Assembly (NCBI GenBank): GCA_009731375.1
Contig: BJOX01000089.1
Span: 815,661-848,258 of the forward strand
DNA length: 32,598 bases
From: Paulinella micropora
Taxonomy: Eukaryota > Cercozoa > Imbricatea > Euglyphida
Reading direction: 5' to 3'
In this document: positions 10,801 through 32,598 of the stretch, in pieces
Layout: every line of letters begins with the position of its first letter
Position numbering within the stretch: the stretch's first letter is position 1
The notes under the pieces: generated by a model
What the model was told of the DNA's origin: nothing
What the model saw: the letters and a program-made list of their open reading frames with translations, nothing else
The model's database searches: none
Translations under genes and position numbers: made by a program

Positions 10801-12149
10801 ATGTGCACTTACACTGCGCGATGGATTATTGGAATTGCACTATACTCTTCTTAATGCGCAAAATGAAAGCCAAGCCCTTGAATTCCAATAATTGTATCCA
10901 GTTTGCGAATAAAATCGTCAGCCTCTGCCCTGCATCACGAAAAGAAACTATCGGCCTGCATATGTCAAGCAGCATACTCACATACAGAAGCACACATTTC
11001 ATACTTGCAGACCACACATTGCTTCAAAGCTACCACATACTGCTTATGGCTTGTTGTTTTGTTTGGCACACAGGGGAGGGGGCGATCAAAAGAGTGCGGA
11101 CTTTTTGGATGAGATCGAACAGGTCCCTATTACAAGAACATGATAACAAGAGAACAGAGAGAAGGTTGTTGAAAACAGAGCAGGGTCCAGGAGATGGAGA
11201 TGCTAGGAGGCACAGTGAGGAAGGCGACTAAAGTATTAACAATTCAATAGCATTCACGCGCTATGGAACCAAGTGCGACACCAAGAAGAAAAGAACGATG
11301 TGGCATTTATTGCATGCACGTATATATGCCTCATGCAAACACGTGCAAACACTTGCAAGCGATTGTGTATATTTAAATCATGAATAAGGTGTTTCCCATT
11401 TGCAGACATGCGTAGTAAACATTTGCACAGATATTCTCTAAATATATGTGTATATACTTGTTTGTGTGTTCCTGAAGACGATATATTATCAGTTGAGTTT
11501 ACATCTCTACGGCATAGGACGAGCTGACTCATGTAGCCTGTGGGATGAAGTGGTTTCTCTATTGTTGCCAACTTGAGGTCCTTTTACAAACGGAAGGGCA
11601 AAGCCAAGATGTATAATTTGATTAGTCCTGCGCTTTGCCCTCCCCGTTCCCATTTTGTTATGTATACGATCGTAAAGGGGGGGGGGGGGGGGNNNNNNNN
11701 NNAAGACCTTAGAAAAAAAGAAGTGGGGAATGAGGAAGGAAGGAAGGAAAGAAGGAAAGCACCCAAGAAAGAAAGAAAGTAGTTAAGCCTGAGGGCAGGA
11801 ATGCAGGAGAAAAGGACTGGTGCAAGTCAGCAAGCAAAAACAAAGGAAACGATGTTTTCCGAGAAGAAATTATCTCGCAAAAATCAAATGTGAAAGCTCC
11901 TTCTCGTTTCTGGTTGTCTGTTTATAACGAGATCTTCATCTAATAGCCATCAGCTTTCTCCTTTGTATTTGTGAGTATATCTGTGTATAGATCAAGCGGT
12001 TTTTGCTGCGATTTATGCAGGGCGTGGAGCCGGTGCCCACTTTTCATGCTTTAGTTCGAAAACACTTCCAGGGCTTTCTACTTCCTCCTTTCAACACGAC
12101 GGTCGGTGTCATCAAAGCAGGACAAACACATTGTGTACATTGTATGTAA
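3942..12149 (+). CDS. Gene 1: cytochrome b5 domain - DUF455 ferritin-like protein (16 proposed exons, ~470 aa)
   Basis: Proposed join: 3942-4134, 4694-4760, 4939-5029, 5192-5252, 5558-5646, 5860-5955, 6842-6971, 8201-8322, 8532-8602, 8974-9019, 9409-9473, 10350-10417, 10585-10660, 11074-11122, 11518-11577, 12021-12149. All introns are GT-AG, phases agree at every junction, and the total (1413 nt) is a whole number of codons ending in TAA. Residues ~45-105 form a cytochrome b5 fold with heme ligands H62 (HPGG) and H86. Residues ~270-460 form DUF455, a ferritin-like four-helix domain with E in AHIES, DEAKH, E in HEARG and DELTH as putative diiron ligands. Known of the families: cytochrome b5 delivers electrons; DUF455 is uncharacterised. 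Inferred: heme domain feeding a diiron centre. Exons 4-8 (linker) are the weak part, and the gene could be two genes. Confidence 0.7.
4140..4440. repeat. Intron 1 SSR cluster of gene 1
   Basis: (CT)n, (TA)n, (ATCT)n with (GTCT), then poly-C and poly-T next to a 10-N gap (4431-4440); further poly-C tracts at 4606-4665. Confidence 0.95.
4694..4760 (+). CDS. Gene 1 exon 2: cytochrome b5 middle, second heme His
   Basis: Acceptor is gatgccag. The read-through is [21 protein letters not shown], which follows HPGG directly once the split glycine is joined. The G-D-x-T-x-A-F pattern and the closing His match the cytochrome b5 core, and His86 lies 24 residues after His62, the canonical spacing. The same frame stays open to 4875, but the downstream exon completes the fold much better. 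Confidence 0.85.
4939..5029 (+). CDS. Gene 1 exon 3: cytochrome b5 last helix
   Basis: Acceptor tttgagcag, donor GAG|gtaaca. It encodes [15 protein letters not shown], the helix that follows the second heme His in cytochrome b5, then a polar tail. The split codon AG|C joins exon 2 in frame. An earlier donor at 5007 is possible but breaks phase with exon 4. Confidence 0.8.
5192..5252 (+). CDS. Gene 1 exon 4: linker (VDDLDSVSS...)
   Basis: Acceptor ggaatgcag; phase 0 entry and phase 1 exit at AGCAG|gtcggc. There is no recognised motif. Support is open frame, phase agreement and absence of SSR. Confidence 0.45.
5558..5646 (+). CDS. Gene 1 exon 5: linker ([14 protein letters not shown]...)
   Basis: Acceptor gtcacag, donor CCCG|gtcgac, both phases compatible. 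It encodes a mixed helical stretch with two Trp. A (CA)n tract begins about 25 nt beyond the donor. Confidence 0.5.
5860..5955 (+). CDS. Gene 1 exon 6: acidic/Pro-Gln-rich linker
   Basis: A strong pyrimidine-rich acceptor (ctactgcag) is followed by [14 protein letters not shown] and a Pro/Gln/Ala-rich tail. The 96 nt are phase 0 at both ends. The donor gtacaa runs at once into a CA/CATA array. Confidence 0.6.
5957..6180. repeat. (CA)n/(CATA)n arrays in intron 6 of gene 1
   Basis: Starts within 3 nt of the exon 6 donor; CA, CATA and CA again to ~6070, with further CATA at 6126-6150. Confidence 0.9.
6842..6971 (+). CDS. Gene 1 exon 7: linker ([15 protein letters not shown]...)
   Basis: Acceptor gatcggcag, donor AAAG|gtcaac; phase 0 in, phase 1 out. 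The sequence is helical at first, then Thr/Ala/Pro/Gln-rich, as expected of an interdomain linker. Confidence 0.6.
7108..7557 (-). mobile_element. Dispersed element B, copy 1 (in intron 7 of gene 1)
   Basis: Positions ~7110-7443 are the reverse complement of 18134-18468 with few differences. The low-coordinate end abuts AGAT repeats (an ATCT tail when read on the minus strand), and the other end also runs into AGAT at 7558. Internal features: an 11-bp-stem hairpin at 7198-7228 and a duplicated ccccgacttcatca motif. No convincing protein. Confidence 0.8.
7558..7886. repeat. (AGAT/AGGT)n array
   Basis: AGAT with blocks of AGGT and AGAG, about 330 bp, adjoining element B. Confidence 0.95.
8077..8164. 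repeat. (ATTAG)n pentanucleotide array
   Basis: TTAGA units in tandem about 35 bp before exon 8 of gene 1. Confidence 0.9.
8201..8322 (+). CDS. Gene 1 exon 8: Lys/Gly/Ser-rich linker leading into DUF455
   Basis: It encodes [15 protein letters not shown], then [19 protein letters not shown], whose last residues meet AHIES of the next exon as expected for the start of the DUF455 bundle. The acceptor is gtagtag and the donor CAG|gtgcgc. An in-frame ATG at 8185 is the main alternative start if DUF455 is a separate gene. Confidence 0.75.
8532..8602 (+). CDS. Gene 1 exon 9: DUF455 helix 1, first Glu ligand
   Basis: Acceptor gtgacag, donor ACAAG|gtatca. It encodes [18 protein letters not shown], a near-consensus first helix of DUF455 (the family pattern is roughly HIE-x-x-AI-x-L), with the first putative metal-binding Glu. 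Confidence 0.92.
8974..9019 (+). CDS. Gene 1 exon 10: DUF455 helix 1-2 connection
   Basis: It encodes [14 protein letters not shown], matching the family's 'P-x-x-F-Y-x-D-W' segment before the EExxHF helix. The donor is CTTAAG|gtactg. Acceptors at 8967 and 8943 also keep phase, so the 5' edge is uncertain by a few codons. Confidence 0.85.
9409..9473 (+). CDS. Gene 1 exon 11: DUF455 helix 2, ExxH ligand pair
   Basis: Acceptor gcatatag. It encodes [16 protein letters not shown], the E-A-x-H-F signature carrying a Glu and a His ligand. It ends TCCTG|gtcttc in phase 2, and the split Cys codon is completed by exon 12. Confidence 0.92.
9474..10349. other. Intron 11 of gene 1; no other gene recognised
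   Basis: Mostly AT-rich. It contains an ATG frame at 10242-10275 ([11 protein letters not shown]) ending at a good gtatgt donor, but its phase does not lead into exon 12. Confidence 0.5.
10350..10417 (+). CDS. Gene 1 exon 12: DUF455 YG-x-x-P-x-H-x-GLW motif
   Basis: It encodes [18 protein letters not shown], a hallmark DUF455 motif. The acceptor is gtgtgttag, and the donor TCTG|gtaagc is one of the few standard-looking donors in the gene. Confidence 0.92.
10585..10660 (+). CDS. Gene 1 exon 13: DUF455 helix 3, HEARGLD
   Basis: It encodes [15 protein letters not shown] then a basic turn (TAPRLKQKF), the family's third ligand helix with Glu377. Acceptor tgtttag, donor TTCAG|gtttcg. Confidence 0.92.
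11074..11122 (+). CDS. Gene 1 exon 14: DUF455 GD-x-x-SA-x-x-L-x-x-I segment
   Basis: It encodes [16 protein letters not shown] between acceptor gcacacag and donor CAG|gtccct. It matches the start of the fourth helix in DUF455. Confidence 0.9.
11518..11577 (+). CDS. Gene 1 exon 15: DUF455 helix 4, second ExxH pair
   Basis: It encodes [20 protein letters not shown], the family's D-E-x-x-H-V-x-x-G-x-x-W-F signature with Glu410 and His413. Sixty nucleotides, phase 0 both sides. Acceptor ggcatag, donor GAG|gtcctt. Confidence 0.94.
12021..12149 (+). CDS. Gene 1 exon 16: DUF455 C-terminus (PPFN motif)
   Basis: Acceptor atttatgcag. It encodes [18 protein letters not shown] followed by LLPPFN, the C-terminal DUF455 signature, then a short tail to TAA 12147-12149. 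Family members usually run about 10 residues further with a W-Y-x-P-L segment. A gtaagt donor overlapping the stop (from 12146) leaves room for one more exon, which I could not find. Confidence 0.85.
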   Translation, partial: GVEPVPTFHALVRKHFQGFLLPPFNTTVGVIKAGQTHCVHCM

Positions 12150-12745
12150 GTTATGTATGGGATATAAAGCAGGATAGATGATTATGTGGGTGCATGGATG
12201 GATGGATAGGCCTTATTTTTGTTTGCAAGATGATTATGTGGGTGCATGGATAGATGGGTACGCTGTATTTTTGTTTGCATAGGCGAGGGAAAGCGTGGGT
12301 CTGAGCGAGGACTGGTATATGCCCTTGACACGCAGTGGACGCACAACTAACGCAGAATAATTTTTCAATTATTGTCATCAGTATTTTTAAAATCCTCCCT
12401 ACTTTTTTTTTACATGCTATAAGAGGTAATACTGAAAACCAAAGGTTGCAGTCTTGAACAATTTATGGGAAGCAGAAGGTAAATTATCTTTTTTACGCAA
12501 ACGCTTTCATAAAAAATACTTGCCACTCGGCGGNNNNNNNNNNAGCTAACGGTCCTCTTAACACACACCCACACCCTTCTCCCTCTCATTCACTAAGAGT
12601 GATAGCGACACATGATCATGAAAGTGACACTGTCAGGCACATAATGGTATTACAGTAACTTGAAAGTAATGATACAACTGTCGCTCTGGCAAGACCTCTG
12701 GGTCCCTCGCGTACCGGAATATTTAAGGTCGCAGTAAAACAATTA
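12150..12745. other. Intergenic spacer 3' of gene 1
   Basis: Holds a near-duplicate of ~60 bp (gatgattatgtgggtgcatg at 12177 and 12230) and a 10-N gap at 12534-12543. No coding signal seen. Confidence 0.6.
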
Positions 12746-13029
12746 TACTATTGCTGTTGACATTCAAGACAACAACAAAAATTAGTTTTTCATTTTTGTG
12801 TCAGATTTTCATTTTTGTGACAGTTTTTCATTTTTGTGACAAAAATTCAAATTTTCAAATTTAACGGTAACATTTCGCGAAAATTTACGATATTTTGCGG
12901 ACGAATATAGCAGTTAATTTGAAAATTTCAAATTTTCACCCAAAATCAAAATTCCAACCAAAACTGAAATTCCAACCAAAACAGAAAAATCAATTTTTTT
13001 TGTTGTCTTGAATGTCAACAGCAATAGTA
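12746..13029. mobile_element. MITE-like element with 30-bp perfect terminal inverted repeats
   Basis: Left TIR 12746-12775 begins TACTATTGCTGTTGACATTC; the right TIR 13000-13029 is its exact reverse complement. The interior is AT-rich with three catttttgtg units and no open frame. If the outer TA is the target duplication, the TIR proper starts CTATTGC. Non-autonomous, possibly Tc1/mariner-related. Confidence 0.85.
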
Positions 13030-14640
13030 ACTTGAATCTGATTGCGTAAAAACTAGTTATTATACAATGTCAGCAAAATACTGTCTTCGGCTGTAGTCTC
13101 ATATCCGGGGCCGACGAGACAGGCTAAATTGTCACGTCAGCCGGGATCAGTTCACGTTCATCGTCAGTCACTTATTATCGTGGCCGGCACTGTGGCTGCC
13201 CTTAGTAAGTGACTAGGTGATGGGAACCGCTGCTCGCGGTGCCGACAGGCACGCTACTGCTTCGTAAACAAGTTATGATTGCCAACGCTTGGCCCGGCTG
13301 GAAAACCCATAGGCCCTTGTGCAGTTCCGAGGCGATGCTTCTTCTTTTTCTCAAGTTTGTCTTCAGGGCTTAAGAATCTCCTTTTTCTTCTGAGCCTGGC
13401 TGTAACAGCGGCCCCAGAATCTGTTTATCCTGAATTTGATCATACTTAATAACTTGCTACAATGATTCATGAGGCGTCGCCTCATTAATAATTTAAACCC
13501 TTAGTTGAAAGGCGGCCAACAGTTACTAGCTGAGCCTTTTTCAAACTACTACCGGATCAGTGTTAGCCATCATTCACATTTTACCGGTATTTGCGTATGC
13601 CGGCCGGACACTTTGAATTACCTTTTAGTACTGCAATGCCACCGCCTTCTGCCCTCGCTTGCCGCGCCTCAAGTTTCCTTGTGACTCGGCGGTTAATGAA
13701 TATTAATATGATCATCTTTGAGACAGAATATTTATTATACATGAAGTTCTTGTTTCACTTGAAGTTCTGACAGTGTATTGCTTTCAATGATTATCAAATG
13801 ACATAGTATTCGTAACACACCTTGAACTTAATGGCTACAGTAAAAAAGGATTTTTTCCCGTAGTAGTGCATTCGTGGCGACAAAAGACTGGTTAAGTAAA
13901 ATAAGTTTGATTAAATTGCATTGTATTACAGTAAATTATTAGTTCCTCAATGAGTTAATACTTACCACTGGTATATAGAAATAAGCGGGAACTTGAGTTG
14001 AAGAGATAAAATGGAAGTGGTGTTATATTTAATATCAAAGCTGCCACTCATCATCACAGTCGGGCTGAGTGGGAAGACGAAGAGATAGAATGTATTAATA
14101 TAATAGTCATTATCTATCAGTAAATTTTATGAGTTGATTGCTGTTACAATTGCTTTTTATCCTTCCTTGTTTTTTTGCTGATGTTCGCCTTCTTACATGC
14201 TTCCTTTCAGCTCTACAAAAAAGCAAGCTTATTACCGGTACAAGTCGTCATGTCAGTGGAACTGAAGTGAGCGTCAGGACAAGTTAAACGGAATCAATTT
14301 TCCTTATCACAGCGGCGAGGCGGCTTTGGAAGATGATGTATATGTTAATATAATTATGTATACATGCATGCATGCATGTATGTATGTATTTATGCATTAA
14401 TATAAATGTATGTATATATGTATGTAGGTATCCGATACCAATCTCAGTTAAGGTTGTCACCTAGCGGGTCCACATGTGGTCCCGGCAGGGAGGGGAAAAC
14501 CAGTGAGAATCGAACAGATTTCACGGAAATTGGTAATGATTAGTCGTGAAGTTTTTTATTGGTTTATCTACAGAGTTCTGGTTCCAACAACCTTACATTA
14601 ATAGCAACAGACTGCAGGTACAACTTATCTCAGAACCGTA
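13030..14640. other. Intergenic region without a recognised gene
   Basis: No open frame of note. A GC-richer block at 13090-13330 contains a gap-spaced inverted repeat (agtcactta... / ...taagtgact) and could be a non-coding RNA or old repeat. A short perfect palindrome lies at 13469-13485 (ATGAGGCG t CGCCTCAT). Confidence 0.5.
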
Positions 14641-14684
14641 AGGATATACATACATACATACATACATACATACATAAATACATC

Positions 14685-14715
<31 letters not shown>

Positions 14716-14761
14716 GAAAGAGAGAGAAAGGGGGGGAGGGGGGGGGGAGAGNNNNNNNNNN
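14640..14761. repeat. (ATAC)n-(AT)n-G-rich tract ending in a gap
   Basis: ATAC units, (TA)n, then G/A-rich sequence and 10 N (14752-14761). Confidence 0.9.
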
Positions 14762-14780
14762 GTCCAGGAGCTGGCCGCGC

Positions 14781-29046
<14,266 letters not shown>

Positions 29047-29112
29047 CTGGGAGAGCAAGGGAGAAAGAGACAGAACACATATGTTCTCTCATACTCTTGA
29101 TTCTCCGCCCGG

Positions 29113-29200
29113 GGGGAGGGGGGGGGGGGGGGGGGGGGACTTTCTATTCTGATGTCTTTGTGTTTGTGTGTGTGTGTGTGTGTCTGTGTGTGTGTGCGGG
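29113..29200. repeat. Poly-G run and (TG)n tract
   Basis: A run of 20+ G at about 29117-29139, then TG repeats to 29197. Confidence 0.9.
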
Positions 29201-29514
29201 GACCCCCAAATGGTCGGGGACAAGCAACCCCGCCACTTCACAACCTGACTCACAAAGATGTACTTACATATTCGTACCGGCATTCAAATACGTTTTGTTA
29301 GTCACGCAGCAGACAAACCGGCACAGACACAGTAACAGGCATGCAGAACATACACAAACATGCACACATAAATACCTACCAACCTGCCTACGTATACATA
29401 AATACATACATACACACACCCTCCTGCCCCCCCACCCTCACTCTCTCTCTCTCTCATCAGCAAGCACCTTCTTCGGCGATTCTGCTCCGGTCAGCCCTTG
29501 CACAGCAAAGCAAA

Positions 29515-29720
29515 ATAAATAAATAAATAAATGACAAACAAACAAAGAAATAAAGAAATAAAGAAATAAAGAAATAAATACAGAAAGAAAGAAAGAAAGA
29601 AAGAAAATTAAATTAAATTAAATTAAATTAAATTAATAAATAAATGAATAAATAAATGAATAAATAAATAAATAAACAAATAAATAAATAAATAAATAAA
29701 TGAATAAATGAATGAATGAA

Positions 29721-29779
<59 letters not shown>

Positions 29780-29805
29780 AATAAATAAAATAAAAAATAA
29801 AAAAG

Positions 29806-29856
<51 letters not shown>

Positions 29857-29973
29857 ATACATGAGTAAATAAACAAATGAATAAATAAATAAATAAATGA
29901 ATGAATGAATAAATAAATAAATAAATAAACAAACAAACAAACAAACAAACAAATAAACAAATAAACAAACAAA

Positions 29974-30012
<39 letters not shown>

Positions 30013-30157
30013 ATGAATAATGAATAATGAATGAATGAATGAATGAATGAATGAATGAATGAATGAAATAAATAAATAAATAAATGAGTAAATAAAATAA
30101 GTAAACAAACAAACAAACAAACAAACAAACAAACAAATAAACAAATAAACAAATTAA

Positions 30158-30188
<31 letters not shown>

Positions 30189-30565
30189 GTAAGTAAGTAA
30201 GTAAGTAAATAAATAAATAAATAGAATAAATAAAATAAACTAAATAAAATAAAATAAATAAAATAAATAAAATAAAATAAATAAAATAAATAAAATAAAT
30301 AAAATAAATAAAATAAATAAAATAAATAAAATAAATAAAATAAATAAAATAAAATAAAACAGAATGAAATAAAATAAATAGAACAAATAAAATAAATAAA
30401 GTAAATAAAATAAATAAAATAAAACAATATAACAAATAAAACAAGTACAATAAATACAATAAATACAATAAATGATACATAAAATAAGTAAAATAAATAT
30501 AAATAAAATAAATAAAAGAAATAAATAAATAATAATAAGTACATAAGTAAATAGATATAGGTGAA

Positions 30566-30612
<47 letters not shown>

Positions 30613-30677
30613 ACAAATAAATAAAAGGACAAACAAATAAACAAATAAACAAATAAACAAATAAACAAACAGACAAA

Positions 30678-30716
<39 letters not shown>

Positions 30717-30785
30717 AGAAAGAAAGAAAGAAATAGATAATTCAATGATTAAATAATCAAATAATTAAATAAATAAATGAATGAA

Positions 30786-30828
<43 letters not shown>

Positions 30829-30832
30829 AAAA

Positions 30833-30871
<39 letters not shown>

Positions 30872-30872
30872 A
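29515..30872. repeat. ~1.35-kb (AAAT)n array with AAATA, AAAC, AATG variants
   Basis: AAAT throughout, with a pentameric AAATA block (~30225-30430), AAAC blocks and ATGA blocks. The 370-codon minus-strand frame (Phe/Ile/Tyr/Leu) is an artefact of it. Confidence 0.95.
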
Positions 30873-30899
30873 TCAATTCAAGAACAACAACTTGAACGA

Positions 30900-30927
30900 C
30901 CAGGACAACAACAACAACAACGAGATC

Positions 30928-30979
<52 letters not shown>

Positions 30980-31095
30980 AACAACAACAACAACAACAAA
31001 AGAAAAGAAAACAAAAAGAAAGAAAAAAAGCAACACCAAAAACAACAGCAACAACAACAGCAAAAACAACACACAAGAACTAAAGCAAAAACTAC
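30900..31095. repeat. (CAA)n array
   Basis: CAA/AAC trinucleotides with A-rich interruptions. A complementary (TTG)n lies at 31551-31622. Confidence 0.95.
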
Positions 31096-31149
31096 AGCAA
31101 AACGCAATCAAGTCCGAATATGAAACAAGGACGGCTGGAATTGCAGCAC

Positions 31150-31250
31150 TGGGCGGGTAAGTTATAGGCTGCGACCGAGTCCTTTTCTGGCTGCTGCGGG
31201 GCAGGCCGCGCTGCTGGCGGGGCGAACTCTGCCCCGCGTCCTCTTCGACA
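31150..31250 (-). CDS. Possible upstream exon of gene 2 (EKDSVAAYNLPAQ)
   Basis: A GC-rich island between CAA and CA repeats, open on the minus strand: FAPPAARPAPQQPEKDSVAA. A donor at GCCCA|gtgctg is possible. Another frame (SSPRQQRGLPRSSQKRTRSQ) is equally open, so the reading is unsure. Confidence 0.3.
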
Positions 31251-31550
31251 CACGCACACACACACACACACACACACATCACTCCAAGCGCCACCACCAT
31301 TTCCTGCGCTTTGCATCGATTCATAGTGAGAGCCCATACAAAATTCTTTCTTTCTTGTCTTTCTTTTTTTCCTTCTTCCATCTTCATTCCTTCTTCTTCC
31401 TTCCTTCTTTCCATCTGTCGTTGTTGGTATGGTTGAGAATCTTACATGGATCACATGCACGCAAATCATTTGCAAGGACCTGAAGATGCACGAAAAGGAG
31501 AACTTTGGAGCTTTTCTTTTTCCACCTGTTGAGCATGTACAAAACCTTTG

Positions 31551-31622
31551 ATTGTTGTTGTTGTTGTTGTTGCTGTTGTTGTTGTTGTTGTTGTTGTTGT
31601 TGCTGCTGTCATTGTCGTTGTT
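31551..31622. repeat. (TTG)n array
   Basis: TTG with TGC variants, reverse complement of the CAA array 0.5 kb upstream. Confidence 0.95.
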
Positions 31623-31984
31623 TCATTTTTTTTGCTACTGCCTTATTTTGCTCGCTGATTGTGTTGCTGCAATTGATGATAACTTTGCGTTGCCTCCATA
31701 TCATATGAGGATGCTCAAGACCGAAATGCCATCTCCGATGCGACTATCGCCGCTGCCATTTCGTCTTCCATTTTGCGACGTTTTCTATTCAGTGACAGCA
31801 AGCAAAACTGGACTAGAAAAGAAATTATGCCATGAAGAAGTTGAAAGGGGACGAACATAAATCAGTTGAACCAATAGGAGATGGTGCTATGATGATTGGT
31901 AAAGAAGGGGAACAAGGAAGAGAGAAGCAGGAGCAACAAGAGAAGCAGGAGCAACAAGAGAAGCGAGACGAGGCGGGAGGATTG

Positions 31985-32046
31985 CTGACCAGCTCGCCAC
32001 ATTTTCCCAGGCTGGCGTGCAAAGGCCAGTCATCCACCTGCCACCA
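31985..32046 (-). CDS. Possible further upstream exon (VDDWPLHASLGKCGEL)
   Basis: Minus strand, acceptor ggctggtggcag, donor GAGCTG|gtcagc. The short open segment looks coding, but there is no link by phase to gene 2. Confidence 0.3.
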
Positions 32047-32209
32047 GCCCCGAGCTGCCGTGTGCATCAGTAGCGATTCTATCTTCCCCTCGTCCGCAAA
32101 TACGCAAACCCAGAAATTATGCAGATGTTATGATGATATTGTGTAAGGATAGAACGCACTTTGAGAGGGCGGAACGAGGGATTTGCACCCAAGCAACAGC
32201 AAAAAAAAC

Positions 32210-32234
32210 CTCTCTCCTCTCCTCTCCTCTCCCT

Positions 32235-32295
<61 letters not shown>

Positions 32296-32362
32296 ATCTC
32301 TCTTATAATTATTATGATTACTATTATTATTACTACTATTACTATTATTACTATTGTTGTGA

Positions 32363-32412
<50 letters not shown>
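32210..32412. repeat. (CT)n and (TTA)n arrays
   Basis: CTCTC 32213-32294; TTA/CTA/TTG 32305-32412. Confidence 0.95.
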
Positions 32413-32415
<3 letters not shown>

Positions 32416-32598
32416 CCCAATGGCCTCAAGGCGTTAAACTGTGACGCCAACTCATAACCCTTTGGTGGTAGATGCTGGGGAGGAGGGTCGTTGCGCGCGT
32501 AAAAGATCTTAAACTCCGCATATGCTGGTTGATAGCCCAGGACCCAGCAGACACCAGATTGTTATGGGTGGGGTTTCGAGGCAGCTCTAGCAACCGCG
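32413..32598 (-). mobile_element. SINE-like element C, partial
   Basis: Unique sequence joined to the TTA array; read on the minus strand it ends ...ccattgggctg followed by (AAT)n, as in many SINEs and short LINE ends. Truncated by the window edge, no second copy here. Confidence 0.45.

Noticed and set aside
29633-30745. 370-codon minus-strand Phe/Ile/Tyr/Leu-rich 'membrane protein'
   Set aside because: Translation of the AAAT array; open in several frames at once.

Overview
This is nuclear DNA of an intron-rich eukaryote, most likely a microbial eukaryote or alga. I cannot name the lineage. The protein-coding signal lies in short exons bounded by AG...GT, and the DNA between them is saturated with simple sequence repeats (ATCT/AGAT, ATAC/GTAT, AT, GA, CA, AAAT, CAA, TTA). 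Most long open frames here are translations of those repeats. There are 11 assembly gaps, the largest being 589 N at 17545-18133.

Two convergent multi-exon genes were rebuilt by eye from open frame, splice sites, intron phase and family motifs. Gene 1 (+ strand, about 3942-12149, 16 proposed exons, about 470 residues) joins an N-terminal cytochrome b5 heme domain to a C-terminal ferritin-like DUF455 (COG2833-type) domain. Both axial heme histidines are present, 24 residues apart, and the whole set of putative diiron ligands (E, ExxH, E, ExxH) is present. The two domains are strongly supported. Their joining in one protein rests on linker exons 4-8, chosen by open frame and phase. A start at 8185 would instead make a separate DUF455 gene.

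Gene 2 (- strand, from at least 29046 down to a stop at 14781, about 17 exons, roughly 1,600 residues) encodes a large multidomain protein. It has two synaptotagmin/RIM-like C2 domains, each split by long low-complexity inserts, and a long linker with an acidic patch, a P-x-P-L-T/S-x-x-Q repeat and DG/PDG motifs. Its N-terminus is unresolved and may extend to about 31-32 kb.

Layout: 1-3900, SSRs and dispersed element A; 3942-12149, gene 1, with element B inside an intron at 7.1-7.56 kb; 12150-14780, intergenic, with a 284-bp TIR element; 14781-29046, gene 2, with introns holding several kb of SSRs plus second copies of elements A and B; 29100-32598, a 1.3-kb AAAT array, CAA/TTG/TTA arrays, possible upstream exons of gene 2 and a SINE-like fragment at the right edge. 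Elements A and B both run into ATCT arrays at the same end in every copy where that end is visible, which suggests that some tetranucleotide arrays are tails of retroposed elements.
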